Of a stretch of DNA of 35,595 bases, positions 1 to 6,907 are shown one piece after another. The stretch is from contig CANPVN010000015.1 in the NCBI GenBank assembly GCA_947581755.1, positions 1 to 35,595 of the forward strand. The letters are read 5' to 3'. Origin of the DNA: an uncultured Clostridia bacterium. GTDB taxonomy: Bacteria > Bacillota > Clostridia > Christensenellales > Pumilibacteraceae. How positions within the stretch are numbered: the stretch's first letter is position 1; every line of letters begins with the position of its first letter. The position numbers and the translations under genes were made by a program. The notes below the pieces were generated by a model. It did not search any database. It saw only the letters and a list, made by a program, of their open reading frames with translations, and was not told the DNA's origin.

Positions 1-441
<441 letters not shown>

Positions 442-561
442 GCAATGATTTTGACTTGATAATAAGCTATATAAAGTAACTCTCTCTGTTTTTTATCTTT
501 GTGTATGTGCAGTTGTGAGTGTTCGAATTAACTTGCTTTAAGTTGATTGGCACTTAGCCAC
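442..561. other. 23S-5S internal spacer
   Basis: AT-rich spacer between 23S and 5S rRNA. I see no gene, tRNA or clear terminator in it, so 23S and 5S are probably made as one precursor. Confidence 0.6.
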
Positions 562-677
562 TGTGGTGACCATATCACAGGGGATCCACCCGTTCTCATA
601 CCGAACACGGAAGTTAAGCCCTGTAGAGCCGATGGTACTGATCTGGACACGGATTGGGAGAGTAGGACGTCGCCACT
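562..677 (+). rRNA. rrf: 5S ribosomal RNA
   Basis: About 116 nt with the 5S core ACCGAACACGGAAGTTAAG near 599-617 and the 3' motif GAGAGTAGGACGTCGCCAC. Helix I is visible: GTGGTGAC (563-570) pairs with GTCGCCAC (669-676), with one G-T pair. A run of seven T follows at once. The ends are set by this closing helix. Confidence 0.95.
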
Positions 678-826
678 TTTTTTATTCCTTCGGTAGCCGA
701 AATGTATAACCTTTGGTGATCGCGCGCTATGTACGGCCATCAAAATGAGTAAAACGGCGTACCCAAGCAAGGTCGATGACTTGCAAGGAATACTCAAAAC
801 AAGGTTGAGATACTCAACCTTCATAA
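678..826. other. 5S to tRNA-Asn spacer
   Basis: 149-bp spacer with no coding potential that I trust. It starts with a T-run directly after the 5S helix and ends in a perfect hairpin (801-821) next to the tRNA. No separate tRNA promoter is obvious, so the tRNA may be processed from the rRNA transcript. Confidence 0.5.
801..821 (+). other. Perfect hairpin just upstream of tRNA-Asn
   Basis: AAGGTTGAG (801-809) pairs perfectly with CTCAACCTT (813-821) across a 3-base loop. The tRNA starts five bases later. There is no T-run after it, so it is not a normal intrinsic terminator. A role in precursor processing is possible but is inference. Confidence 0.6.
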
Positions 827-902
827 TGCCCCTTAGCTCAGTCGGTAGAGCATGCGGCTGTTAACCGCAGTGTCGTCAGTTCGAGTCTGACAGGGGCAGC
901 CA
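827..902 (+). tRNA. tRNA-Asn (anticodon GTT)
   Basis: A complete 76-nt cloverleaf. The acceptor stem TGCCCCT (827-833) pairs with AGGGGCA (892-898), followed by discriminator G and an encoded CCA (900-902). The anticodon stem TGCGG/CCGCA encloses the loop CTGTTAA, which gives anticodon GTT (860-862) for asparagine. The T-arm carries TTCGAGT. It is the last RNA of the rRNA operon in this window. Confidence 0.97.
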
Positions 903-905
903 AAG

Positions 906-936
906 GAAGCCGTAGGAAATGTTCTGCGGCTTTCTT
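906..936 (+). terminator. Weak terminator-like hairpin after tRNA-Asn
   Basis: AAGCCGTAG (907-915) pairs with CTGCGGCTT (924-932) with one G-T pair, then a short T-rich tail. It is placed directly after the tRNA and could start 3' processing or cause partial termination. The T-run is short, so termination strength is doubtful. Confidence 0.45.
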
Positions 937-1247
937 ACAAAGCTGTCGGCGGTGATTGTGTATGAACGTTTGTATCCGTCGGCTGCAAAGATAGCGTAAC
1001 CTATATTCATACATGGGCGATTTTAAAGCGGGGATCGATCCCCGCCGCTATACCGAAAATTCCGCTGTTCGGCGTGCAAAAAATCGGTAGAATAAATTCT
1101 ACCGATTTTGTTTTTTAAGCGTGTTTTCCATACCCGGGTATGCATTTTTGTGCTTATTATAGCAAGTTCCGCACCAAAAAAGCGCGAATAAAATCAAACT
1201 TTTTTCACGGAAACGAGCAAATAATAAAAGAAAAAATTTGGGAACGA
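937..1247. other. Intergenic region after the rRNA operon
   Basis: No gene is supported here. It contains a perfect 18-base palindrome, GCGGGGATCGATCCCCGC at 1028-1045, and the strong terminator at 1080-1116. The rest is AT-rich and unremarkable up to the stop codon of the minus-strand small gene. Confidence 0.5.
1080..1116 (+). terminator. Strong intrinsic terminator of the rRNA-tRNA operon
   Basis: A 13-bp perfect stem, AAAATCGGTAGAA (1080-1092) with TTCTACCGATTTT (1097-1109), has a TAAA loop and is followed by GTTTTTT. It is the first convincing terminator after the tRNA. It could also serve the minus-strand gene that ends at 1248, but its T-run favours the plus strand. Confidence 0.9.
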
Positions 1248-1556
1248 TCAGCCTTGTTTTCGTTCTTTTCTGCAAACGGAAATTTCGGCGTTGATCTCAT
1301 CGAGAGTCATATCCGATTTGCCGTTTTTTACGGCGTCTGCTGTCATGGCTTTTACGGCTTTCAATACAGGCTCCGAGTCGTAGTTTGTTTCGTTATTGTC
1401 CTCGTTGCGGATCTGTTTTACAAGAGTCATTATCGCCTCGTCGGAAGTAAGTTCCGCGCGTTCGGCTTCGCCTTGCATTTGATTTTGAAACGTTTCCATC
1501 GCTTGAACTGCGGGAGTTTTGATCTCGGTACCCTTGTCATCAAAATAAGTACTCAT
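1248..1556 (-). CDS. Small acidic protein of unknown function
   Basis: A 102-residue acidic, helix-rich protein with no signal peptide or membrane segment and no family I recognise with confidence. The C-terminal stretch (TLDEINAEI followed by a Lys/Arg-rich end) resembles the tail of some small antitoxin-like proteins, but no toxin gene lies next to it, so I do not name it. I chose the ATG at 1556. An in-frame GTG lies further upstream at 1577, but it overlaps the predicted -10 box. No ribosome binding site precedes the ATG, and the promoter position predicts a leader of only about five bases. The gene stands alone between the rRNA operon and a repeat. Confidence 0.65.
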   Translation of the reverse strand: MSTYFDDKGTEIKTPAVQAMETFQNQMQGEAERAELTSDEAIMTLVKQIRNEDNNETNYDSEPVLKAVKAMTADAVKNGKSDMTLDEINAEISVCRKERKQG

Positions 1557-1567
1557 AATAATTATAT

Positions 1568-1596
1568 ATTTTAGCACATCTCGCCGAAAAAGTTAA
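1568..1596 (-). promoter_or_regulatory. Promoter for the small minus-strand gene
   Basis: Read on the minus strand: -35 TTAACT (1591-1596), 17-bp spacer, -10 TAAAAT (1568-1573). The TG one base upstream of the -10 box makes it an extended -10. The predicted start point is near 1561, five bases before the ATG at 1556. Confidence 0.6.
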
Positions 1597-1621
1597 GCGT
1601 TTATCTTAATATCCCAAAAAA

Positions 1622-1716
1622 GGCAGCGTGACGGCGTCGCAGCGTGCTGCTGGTGGCGAGCCGCCACTGCCATAGTTGCGAGTTGCTTGAATTTTAATTT
1701 AAGCGTGGTTTCCGCG
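1622..1716 (+). repeat. Mosaic intergenic repeat, long form (copy 1)
   Basis: Begins with GGCAGCGTGAC and ends with GGTTTCCGCG (1707-1716), the two conserved borders of this family. It contains the extra block GGTGGCGAGCCGCCACTGCC that defines the 93-95 bp long form. The left part has drifted from the other copies. Other copies: 9196-9261 and 35148-35212 (short), 13475-13567 (long, opposite strand). Confidence 0.8.
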
Positions 1717-1751
1717 TTTGAAATAAACGCGTACTCGTATATTGTTTTTTA

Positions 1752-1818
1752 TTTTACGCCAAAAGGCTCCTTTTACGGACGATTGCTCCTTTTTAACCGA
1801 AAAGTTTATATTTTTGAC
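1752..1818 (+). repeat. Decayed copy of the two-hairpin module
   Basis: Shares the core ACGCCAAAAG-GCTCCTTTT-ACGGACGATTGCTCCT-TTTTAACCGAAAAG with copies at 13208-13283 and 35310-35393. Here neither hairpin closes: the arm AACCGAAAAG is followed by TTTATATTTTTGAC, which cannot pair with it. It lies directly upstream of the walJ-like promoter. Confidence 0.65.
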
Positions 1819-1849
1819 AAGGCTTTTACCTCAGACCTGCTCAAAAAAG

Positions 1850-1878
1850 TTTACTTATTTGCCGAGATATTGTATAAT
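1850..1878 (+). promoter_or_regulatory. Promoter of the walJ-like gene
   Basis: -35-like TTTACT (1850-1855), 17-bp spacer, perfect -10 TATAAT (1873-1878). Only six bases separate the -10 box from the ATG at 1885, so the predicted start point coincides with the start codon. Confidence 0.7.
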
Positions 1879-1884
1879 TAAAGA

Positions 1885-2640
1885 ATGGGATTGAAGGTTT
1901 GTTCGTTGTCGAGCGGTTCAAAAGGCAACAGTATATTGATTTACAGTGAAAGCACGCAAATCCTTGTTGACGCGGGGATTTCGGCAAAGAAGGTTCTCGA
2001 GGGGTTGACTGCGTTGAAGTTGGCTCCTCAACTTGACGCATTGCTTATAACCCATTCGCACTACGACCACATAAGATACTGCAATGAAATCAAGGAGGCT
2101 TTTTCCGCCGAGGTTTACGCGCACCGCCTCACTGCCGAGGATATGCCTTCGGTCAAGGTAAACGCTTTTGATTTTCATGATTTTTATATACGAGACATTA
2201 CCGTTTCGCCTTTTAAGTTATCTCACGATGTATTTTGCGTAGGCTACAACTTTTTCCGTTGCGGGAGTAAAGTTTCGGTGGCTACCGATACGGGAGTCAT
2301 CGACGATGAGACTTTGCTTAGACTCGAGGGCAGCGAGAGCGCAGTCATAGAGGCTAATCACGACAAGAACTTATTGATGAGCAATCCGCATTATTCGTTG
2401 ACTTTGAAGAGGCGTATTCTTTCCGACAGGGGGCACCTTTCCAACGACGCGTCCGCCGAGATAGCCGCGTTTTTGGTGAGGACGGGTACCAAAAACATAA
2501 TGTTGGCGCATCTGTCGGAAGAGAACAACTATCCCGAATTGGCTCTCGACACTGTGGGAAAGCGATTGAAAGCGGAGCGGCTTTCGGCGTTCGTCACGGT
2601 GGCTCTTCAACATAAAATGAGTGACATTATCGGTGAATAA
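1885..2640 (+). CDS. walJ: MBL-fold metallohydrolase, WalJ/YycJ family
   Basis: A 251-residue cytoplasmic metallo-beta-lactamase-fold hydrolase. Family hallmarks: N-terminal SLSSGSKGNS (8-17), the zinc motif THSHYDHI (around 56-63, family form HxHxDH), a later GHLSND stretch, and LAHLSEENN near residue 210, all typical of WalJ/YycJ (VicX). In Firmicutes this family is usually encoded in the WalRK operon and is linked to cell-wall and DNA maintenance; its substrate is unsettled. No walRK genes are visible here. The start is fixed by the conserved N-terminus. There is no ribosome binding site, and the promoter predicts a leaderless mRNA. The CPBP gene follows after 12 bp, so these genes are probably co-transcribed. 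Confidence 0.88.
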   Translation: MGLKVCSLSSGSKGNSILIYSESTQILVDAGISAKKVLEGLTALKLAPQLDALLITHSHYDHIRYCNEIKEAFSAEVYAHRLTAEDMPSVKVNAFDFHDFYIRDITVSPFKLSHDVFCVGYNFFRCGSKVSVATDTGVIDDETLLRLEGSESAVIEANHDKNLLMSNPHYSLTLKRRILSDRGHLSNDASAEIAAFLVRTGTKNIMLAHLSEENNYPELALDTVGKRLKAERLSAFVTVALQHKMSDIIGE

Positions 2641-2652
2641 AGGAGGGAGAAT

Positions 2653-3705
2653 ATGATAAAAACAGACAAAAGAAAGTTGAATTTCGTCGATTCCGTTTTT
2701 ATTTTATTGTTCGTCGTTGCGGGAGACCTCATCGTGCAACTCGTCGGAACATTCATTCTCTCTTTCTTTGACAACGGTATATTTGTCAATTATATAATCA
2801 TGCTGTTGATGCAGTTATGTTTTGCGCTTGTGGTTTGGGTTTACACCCGCAAAAAGGGCGTTTTTATTCCCGTTTTCCCTTTGCAAAGGGAGGGAAGGGG
2901 TGTGAAAAAAGCGGTTATCGACGGTTTTGTCGGAGTAGGCGTAGCGTTGATTGCGCTTTTGTTCTTCTGTCAGGTAGCGGGATTATTCGACGAACTGTTG
3001 AGTTTTATGGGTTACGATACGACTTCTTCGTCTTTCGAGGCTCCCGACGGCGTGTCGGCGGCTTTTTTGATAATCGTCACTTGTATTTTCGCTCCCGTAG
3101 TAGAGGAACTTGTCTTTCGCGGAGTTCTCCTCGGCGGTTTGAGACAGGTTTTGGGCAAGTGGCAGTCGGTTTTGCTGACGGGGCTTGCCTTTTCGCTGTT
3201 TCACATGAGTCCCATGCAGACGGTGTATCAATTTTTTCTCGGTTGTTCCTTGGCGCTTGTCGCTTATGATTCGCGTTCCTTGGTTCCGAGCATAGCCGCG
3301 CATTTTACCAACAATCTGATAGCGGTATTTACCGTGTTGTTCCCGACTTTCAATAATCTTTATGCCGATTATATAGATATATTTCTCATCGGTCCCGCCG
3401 TCGCCGCGGTCGTGCCTTTGACTGCTTTGGGAGTTTTCGGAGTATGGTTTTTAAGCCGCTTCGTCAAAGTCCCCCGAAACGAGGAAGAGGAGAGCCGAGA
3501 ACGCGCAAGGAAGGAACTCAAAGAGGAGAAAAAGCAAAAGCGCGCAAGCGGAGAAAAGCCCGAGACGACGCAAGCGGAGTTTTCGGAAGAGGAGCGTATG
3601 ATAAAGAGGCAAAGAACTTTCGGGTTTGCGATATTTTATACCGTTCTGGGAGTTTGCGGCTTTATATGGTTGATAAATTTATTAATGGGGATAGTTATAA
3701 AATAG
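2653..3705 (+). CDS. CPBP family intramembrane metalloprotease (first of two)
   Basis: A 350-residue polytopic membrane protein of the CPBP/ABI family (PF02517), relatives of the CAAX prenyl endopeptidase Rce1. The three conserved motifs are intact: EELVFR (151-156), FSLFH (180-184) and HFTNN (217-221), which should place the active-site Glu and His residues in the membrane. About seven hydrophobic segments lie between residues 13 and 275, then a charged Lys/Glu-rich cytoplasmic stretch (about 280-325) and a final membrane segment. A strong AGGAGGG lies 5 bp before the ATG. The gene is sandwiched between walJ and a second CPBP gene with gaps of 12 and 9 bp. The substrate is unknown; peptide maturation or immunity are known roles elsewhere in the family. 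Confidence 0.88.
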   Translation: MIKTDKRKLNFVDSVFILLFVVAGDLIVQLVGTFILSFFDNGIFVNYIIMLLMQLCFALVVWVYTRKKGVFIPVFPLQREGRGVKKAVIDGFVGVGVALIALLFFCQVAGLFDELLSFMGYDTTSSSFEAPDGVSAAFLIIVTCIFAPVVEELVFRGVLLGGLRQVLGKWQSVLLTGLAFSLFHMSPMQTVYQFFLGCSLALVAYDSRSLVPSIAAHFTNNLIAVFTVLFPTFNNLYADYIDIFLIGPAVAAVVPLTALGVFGVWFLSRFVKVPRNEEEESRERARKELKEEKKQKRASGEKPETTQAEFSEEERMIKRQRTFGFAIFYTVLGVCGFIWLINLLMGIVIK

Positions 3706-3714
3706 GAGAGAAAA

Positions 3715-4992
3715 ATGCTTAAAAGAGAAAAAACGAAATTTTTTGTTGTGGGAACGGCGGTTTTTGCGATAGCCGCGCTGTTGATAGTGATGAGGATAGT
3801 CATAAACTTGATTTATCAGCCGTTGACATCCCTTGTCAAGACCGAGTGGGGAGCGGATCTGCTCGTTGACGCGCTGTTTTCCGTGCCCGTGCAGATACTC
3901 GTATGTTTTCTCATGCCCTTGCTCATATACAAATTCGGTTTGAAAAAATCGTTCAAGGGAGTATTCGACTACTCCAACTACCATAAGACAAAGCCGATAA
4001 ATTTGTTGTTGGCGTTCATATTGGGATTGGCGGCGTTCTTTGCTTCGGCGGGGATCTCATCTATATGGCTGACTGTACTCGAGAGTTTCGGATACACTTA
4101 CACGTCGTCTGCCACGGCTCAGCCCGAGACTTTCAACGTCGGCGTTTTGTTCGCCAATCTTTTTCTCACCGCGGTACTTCCCGCAATTTGCGAGGAGTTC
4201 GCCAATCGCGGAGCCTTCCTTACCGTTTTGAGAGAGCATTTCTCCACCGCGGGAACGATTTTGTTGTGCGGATTGGGCTTCGGACTGTTCCATGCGAATA
4301 TCGAGCAGTTGTTCTATACCGCTTGTTTCGGTATGGTCATGTCGTTCGTTGTGATAAAGACTGGTTCGATATATCCCGCCATGATAATCCACTTTATGAA
4401 TAACGCGATGTCGGTGGCAATATCCACATTCGACACTTACGCCGACGAGAGTATCCGCGGCGGCTTCGACCTCGTTTTCAACGGAGGGGGATTTCTCATA
4501 CTGTTTATAATCTCCGTGCCCGTCATCATAGCGTTGCTCTATGTGATAGCGCGCGTCAACAAGGATACCGCGGGAGCGTCGCAACCGCCTCTCATGCCCA
4601 TGCGCCGTTTCGTGTACGTGGACCCCGATACGGGAGTCATGATACCCGACTCCGAGGGAGTCGAGGATGTTTTCGGACAGCCCGCCTTTGACCCTCGGGA
4701 TATAGACCCCTTCGATTCCGAGAAACCTCAAACGGGGGGATATAACGGCGGCTACAAAGGATACGAAGATATAGACCCTTTCGACGGCAAGCCCGTCGTC
4801 AAAAGACCGAGAAAAGTCTATATCAATTCCTTTGTCGTGAATAAACGCCGCCACTTTATCCGAAAGGACGGAGAGTGGAAGGTTGTTGACGGAACGGGAC
4901 TCGAAAAATACGAAAAAATCTTTTGGATAGGCGGCATAGTGATAGCGACGGCGGCTACTCTGTTCAGCCTTATATGGGGCTTTATGATGTAG
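3715..4992 (+). CDS. CPBP family intramembrane metalloprotease (second of two)
   Basis: A 425-residue membrane protein with complete CPBP motifs: EEFANR (160-165), FGLFH (189-193) and HFMNN (226-230). The membrane domain covers roughly residues 8-285. It carries an unusual hydrophilic C-terminal extension (about 290-400) that repeats the motif DIDPFD twice among Gly/Tyr-rich sequence, then a terminal membrane segment (about 403-423). This layout of core, soluble insert and last membrane helix matches its upstream neighbour, so the pair may have arisen by duplication, although the sequences have diverged. RBS AGGAGA. Function in this organism is unknown. Confidence 0.87.
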   Translation: MLKREKTKFFVVGTAVFAIAALLIVMRIVINLIYQPLTSLVKTEWGADLLVDALFSVPVQILVCFLMPLLIYKFGLKKSFKGVFDYSNYHKTKPINLLLAFILGLAAFFASAGISSIWLTVLESFGYTYTSSATAQPETFNVGVLFANLFLTAVLPAICEEFANRGAFLTVLREHFSTAGTILLCGLGFGLFHANIEQLFYTACFGMVMSFVVIKTGSIYPAMIIHFMNNAMSVAISTFDTYADESIRGGFDLVFNGGGFLILFIISVPVIIALLYVIARVNKDTAGASQPPLMPMRRFVYVDPDTGVMIPDSEGVEDVFGQPAFDPRDIDPFDSEKPQTGGYNGGYKGYEDIDPFDGKPVVKRPRKVYINSFVVNKRRHFIRKDGEWKVVDGTGLEKYEKIFWIGGIVIATAATLFSLIWGFMM

Positions 4993-5008
4993 AGAAGCCG
5001 TTACGACT

Positions 5009-5452
5009 ATGAAGAAACTCAAAATCATTACCGTGGGAAGGATAAAGGAGGACTTTTTCCTTTCTGCCGAAAAGGAATATCTCAAGCGACTAAAGGGTTT
5101 TTGCGACCCCGAAGTCATAGAAGTAAAGGACTTCCCGCCCGAAAAACGCGACGAAGAGTGCGAGGGAATAATAGAAAAACTCAAGGGCTTCGTGATTTTG
5201 ACGGCGATAGAGGGAAAACTCGTCACGAGCGAGGATTTTTCCCGTATCATAGACAAAGCCTATCTCGGCGCAGACACCGTGTCGGTAGTGATAGGCGGCT
5301 CTACGGGAGTAAACGACAAAGTTCGCGCCGCCGCCGACGAGACGGTAAGTTTCGGGCGAGTCACTTATCCTCACCGACTAATGAGGGTGATAGTCGCCGA
5401 ACAAATTTACAGGGCTTTTACCATAAAGCAGGGTTTGCCTTATCACAAATAA
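5009..5452 (+). CDS. rlmH: 23S rRNA (pseudouridine-1915-N3)-methyltransferase RlmH
   Basis: A 147-residue SPOUT-family methyltransferase that methylates pseudouridine 1915 in helix 69 of 23S rRNA on assembled ribosomes, using S-adenosylmethionine. Signatures: N-terminal KLKIITVGRIKE, the knot loop VVIGGSTGV (near 93-101), the segment TYPHRLMRVIVAEQIYRAF and the invariant C-terminal PYHK. It is slightly shorter than the usual 155-160 residues but has both ends. It follows the CPBP gene by 16 bp and is probably in the same transcript; the SD is weak. RlmH and WalJ are often found near each other in Firmicutes, which fits this neighbourhood. Confidence 0.96.
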   Translation: MKKLKIITVGRIKEDFFLSAEKEYLKRLKGFCDPEVIEVKDFPPEKRDEECEGIIEKLKGFVILTAIEGKLVTSEDFSRIIDKAYLGADTVSVVIGGSTGVNDKVRAAADETVSFGRVTYPHRLMRVIVAEQIYRAFTIKQGLPYHK

Positions 5453-5513
5453 ACTTTTGAAAAGAACGGCAAGATGATGTTGTACATATAATGCAAGTAA
5501 CGGAGCATTATTT

Positions 5514-6365
5514 ATGTATACATACTTGAATTTCAAAGATGACGCGGAATACCTTGCATTCAAGGGCGTCGGCGTCAGAGAAATAGGCAAAAGCGTCTTG
5601 GGCAACCCGATATATGCCTTCGAGACGGGACCCGAGCCCGACGTTATAATAACGGGCGGGATACACGCGCGCGAAAACATATCGGTTTATGCGGCGATGA
5701 TGACGGTATACAAGGCGTTAAGGAGGGGCATAGACAATATTGCCGTCGTGCCGCTTCTCAATCCCGACGGGCTTTTATTGGTCGAGAAGGGCGCATTCTT
5801 CGAGGGCTCGGAAAAACTTTCTGCTCTCTGTGACGGAGACTTTTCGCTATGGAAGGCAAACGCCGACGCCGTGGATCTGAATGTCAACTTCAACGCCGAC
5901 TTCGGAAAGGGAGTAAGGAACGTATTTTCTCCCGCCGCGATGAACTACGTCGGACCCTATCCCGAGTCCGAACCCGAAACGCGTGCGATAAGGGATTATA
6001 CTCTCGGGCTCATGCCGTCGCTGACTTTGAGTTTTCACGCTTCGGGACGCGAGATCTATTGGTATTTCGGGCAGTCGGGCGCGCTGTGCGAGCGTGACAG
6101 GAAAGTCGCCGAGTTGTTTGCCGATATAACGGGCTATACGCTTGTTGACGGAAATATGGGTTCCGCGGGCGGATACAAGGATTGGTGTATCCGAAAGTTG
6201 GGAATCTCGTCTTTGACTTTGGAGTTGGGAATGGGGAGACACCCTCTGCCCGACGAAAGTTTTTCTCTCGAATGGCAAAGATTGCTGAAAGTGCCCGAGA
6301 CCGCTTCTTCGGTGGGCGCAGCCATACGGGAAGGGAACTTCGACGCGGGCATAATAAAAAAATAA
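5514..6365 (+). CDS. M14 family zinc carboxypeptidase
   Basis: A 283-residue M14-type peptidase. Zinc ligands are in place: HARE (H51, E54) and SFHASG (H175); the catalytic Glu is in LTLELG (E237). The substrate loop reads DLNVNF (121-126) where classic carboxypeptidases have DLNRNF, so the usual Arg that binds a free C-terminus is Val. This variation is typical of the bacterial branch that includes gamma-D-glutamyl-diaminopimelate peptidases, so a cell-wall peptide substrate is likely but not proven. There is no signal peptide, so it probably acts in the cytoplasm on recycled muropeptides. GGAG lies 8 bp before the ATG; a TATAAT box (5487-5492) without a good -35 precedes it. Confidence 0.85.
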   Translation: MYTYLNFKDDAEYLAFKGVGVREIGKSVLGNPIYAFETGPEPDVIITGGIHARENISVYAAMMTVYKALRRGIDNIAVVPLLNPDGLLLVEKGAFFEGSEKLSALCDGDFSLWKANADAVDLNVNFNADFGKGVRNVFSPAAMNYVGPYPESEPETRAIRDYTLGLMPSLTLSFHASGREIYWYFGQSGALCERDRKVAELFADITGYTLVDGNMGSAGGYKDWCIRKLGISSLTLELGMGRHPLPDESFSLEWQRLLKVPETASSVGAAIREGNFDAGIIKK

Positions 6366-6380
6366 GGAAAATAAAACGGC

Positions 6381-6839
6381 ATGGAACAAAGGTTTATGGA
6401 AATGGCGCTGGAACTCGCTCTCGAAGCCGCCGAAGCAAACGAGGTACCCGTGGGCGCGGTGATAGTCAAGAACGGCGAGGTCGTCTCGAGCGCGCGCAAC
6501 AGACGCAACGAATTACCCGACGCTTCCGCTCACGCCGAAATATTGGCGATACGAGAGGCGTGTAAGCGTCTCGGGCGGTGGAATCTCTCGGATTGCGAGT
6601 TGTATGTGACGCTGGAGCCTTGCGTTATGTGCGCTGGAGCCATAGTGTACTCGAGAATATCGCGTGTGTATTATGGCGCAAAAGACGTCCGCTTCGGCTG
6701 TTGCGGCAGCGTGCTGAATTTGGCTGCCGAGCCGAAACTCAACCATCGCGCCGAAATCGTGGGCGGCATTATGGAAGAAGAATGTCTTAAGCCTATACGG
6801 GAGTTTTTCAAAAAATTGAGAGAGAAAAAGCCTTTTTGA
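6381..6839 (+). CDS. tadA: tRNA adenosine(34) deaminase TadA
   Basis: A 152-residue enzyme that converts A34 of tRNA-Arg(ACG) to inosine. The cytidine-deaminase-fold zinc motif is complete: HAE (H51, E53 as proton shuttle) and PCVMC (P80, C81, C84). The stretch YYGAKDVRFGCCGS matches the TadA-specific region. Length is normal for the family. It starts 15 bp after the M14 gene with an AAGGA site, so it is likely co-transcribed. A weak 7-bp hairpin (6853-6869) follows the stop codon. Confidence 0.96.
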   Translation: MEQRFMEMALELALEAAEANEVPVGAVIVKNGEVVSSARNRRNELPDASAHAEILAIREACKRLGRWNLSDCELYVTLEPCVMCAGAIVYSRISRVYYGAKDVRFGCCGSVLNLAAEPKLNHRAEIVGGIMEEECLKPIREFFKKLREKKPF

Positions 6840-6852
6840 ATAAAAAAAGTAA

Positions 6853-6870
6853 AAAATCGTTACGATTTTA
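6853..6870 (+). terminator. Weak terminator-like hairpin after tadA
   Basis: AAAATCG (6853-6859) pairs with CGATTTT (6863-6869) over a TTA loop. It is short and AT-rich, with almost no T-run beyond the stem, so at best it gives partial termination before the next promoter. Confidence 0.35.
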
Positions 6871-6900
6871 TTGACTTTGACGGGGGAAAACAATTATAAT
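6871..6900 (+). promoter_or_regulatory. Promoter of the GlmU-like gene
   Basis: -35 TTGACT (6871-6876), 18-bp spacer, perfect -10 TATAAT (6895-6900). The predicted start point is about 6907, one base before the ATG at 6908. Confidence 0.75.
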
Positions 6901-6907
6901 TTCAGTT

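Noticed and set aside
528..824. 98-codon open frame on the minus strand
   Set aside because: It covers the 5S rRNA antisense and has no family features.
1140..1574. 144-codon plus-strand frame opposite the small acidic protein
   Set aside because: Cys/Phe/Tyr-rich translation typical of an antisense shadow; the minus-strand frame has acidic, protein-like composition and a promoter.
1687..1881. 64-codon plus-strand frame before walJ
   Set aside because: Most of it is made of the mosaic and two-hairpin repeats, and the same repeats elsewhere are not open in that frame.
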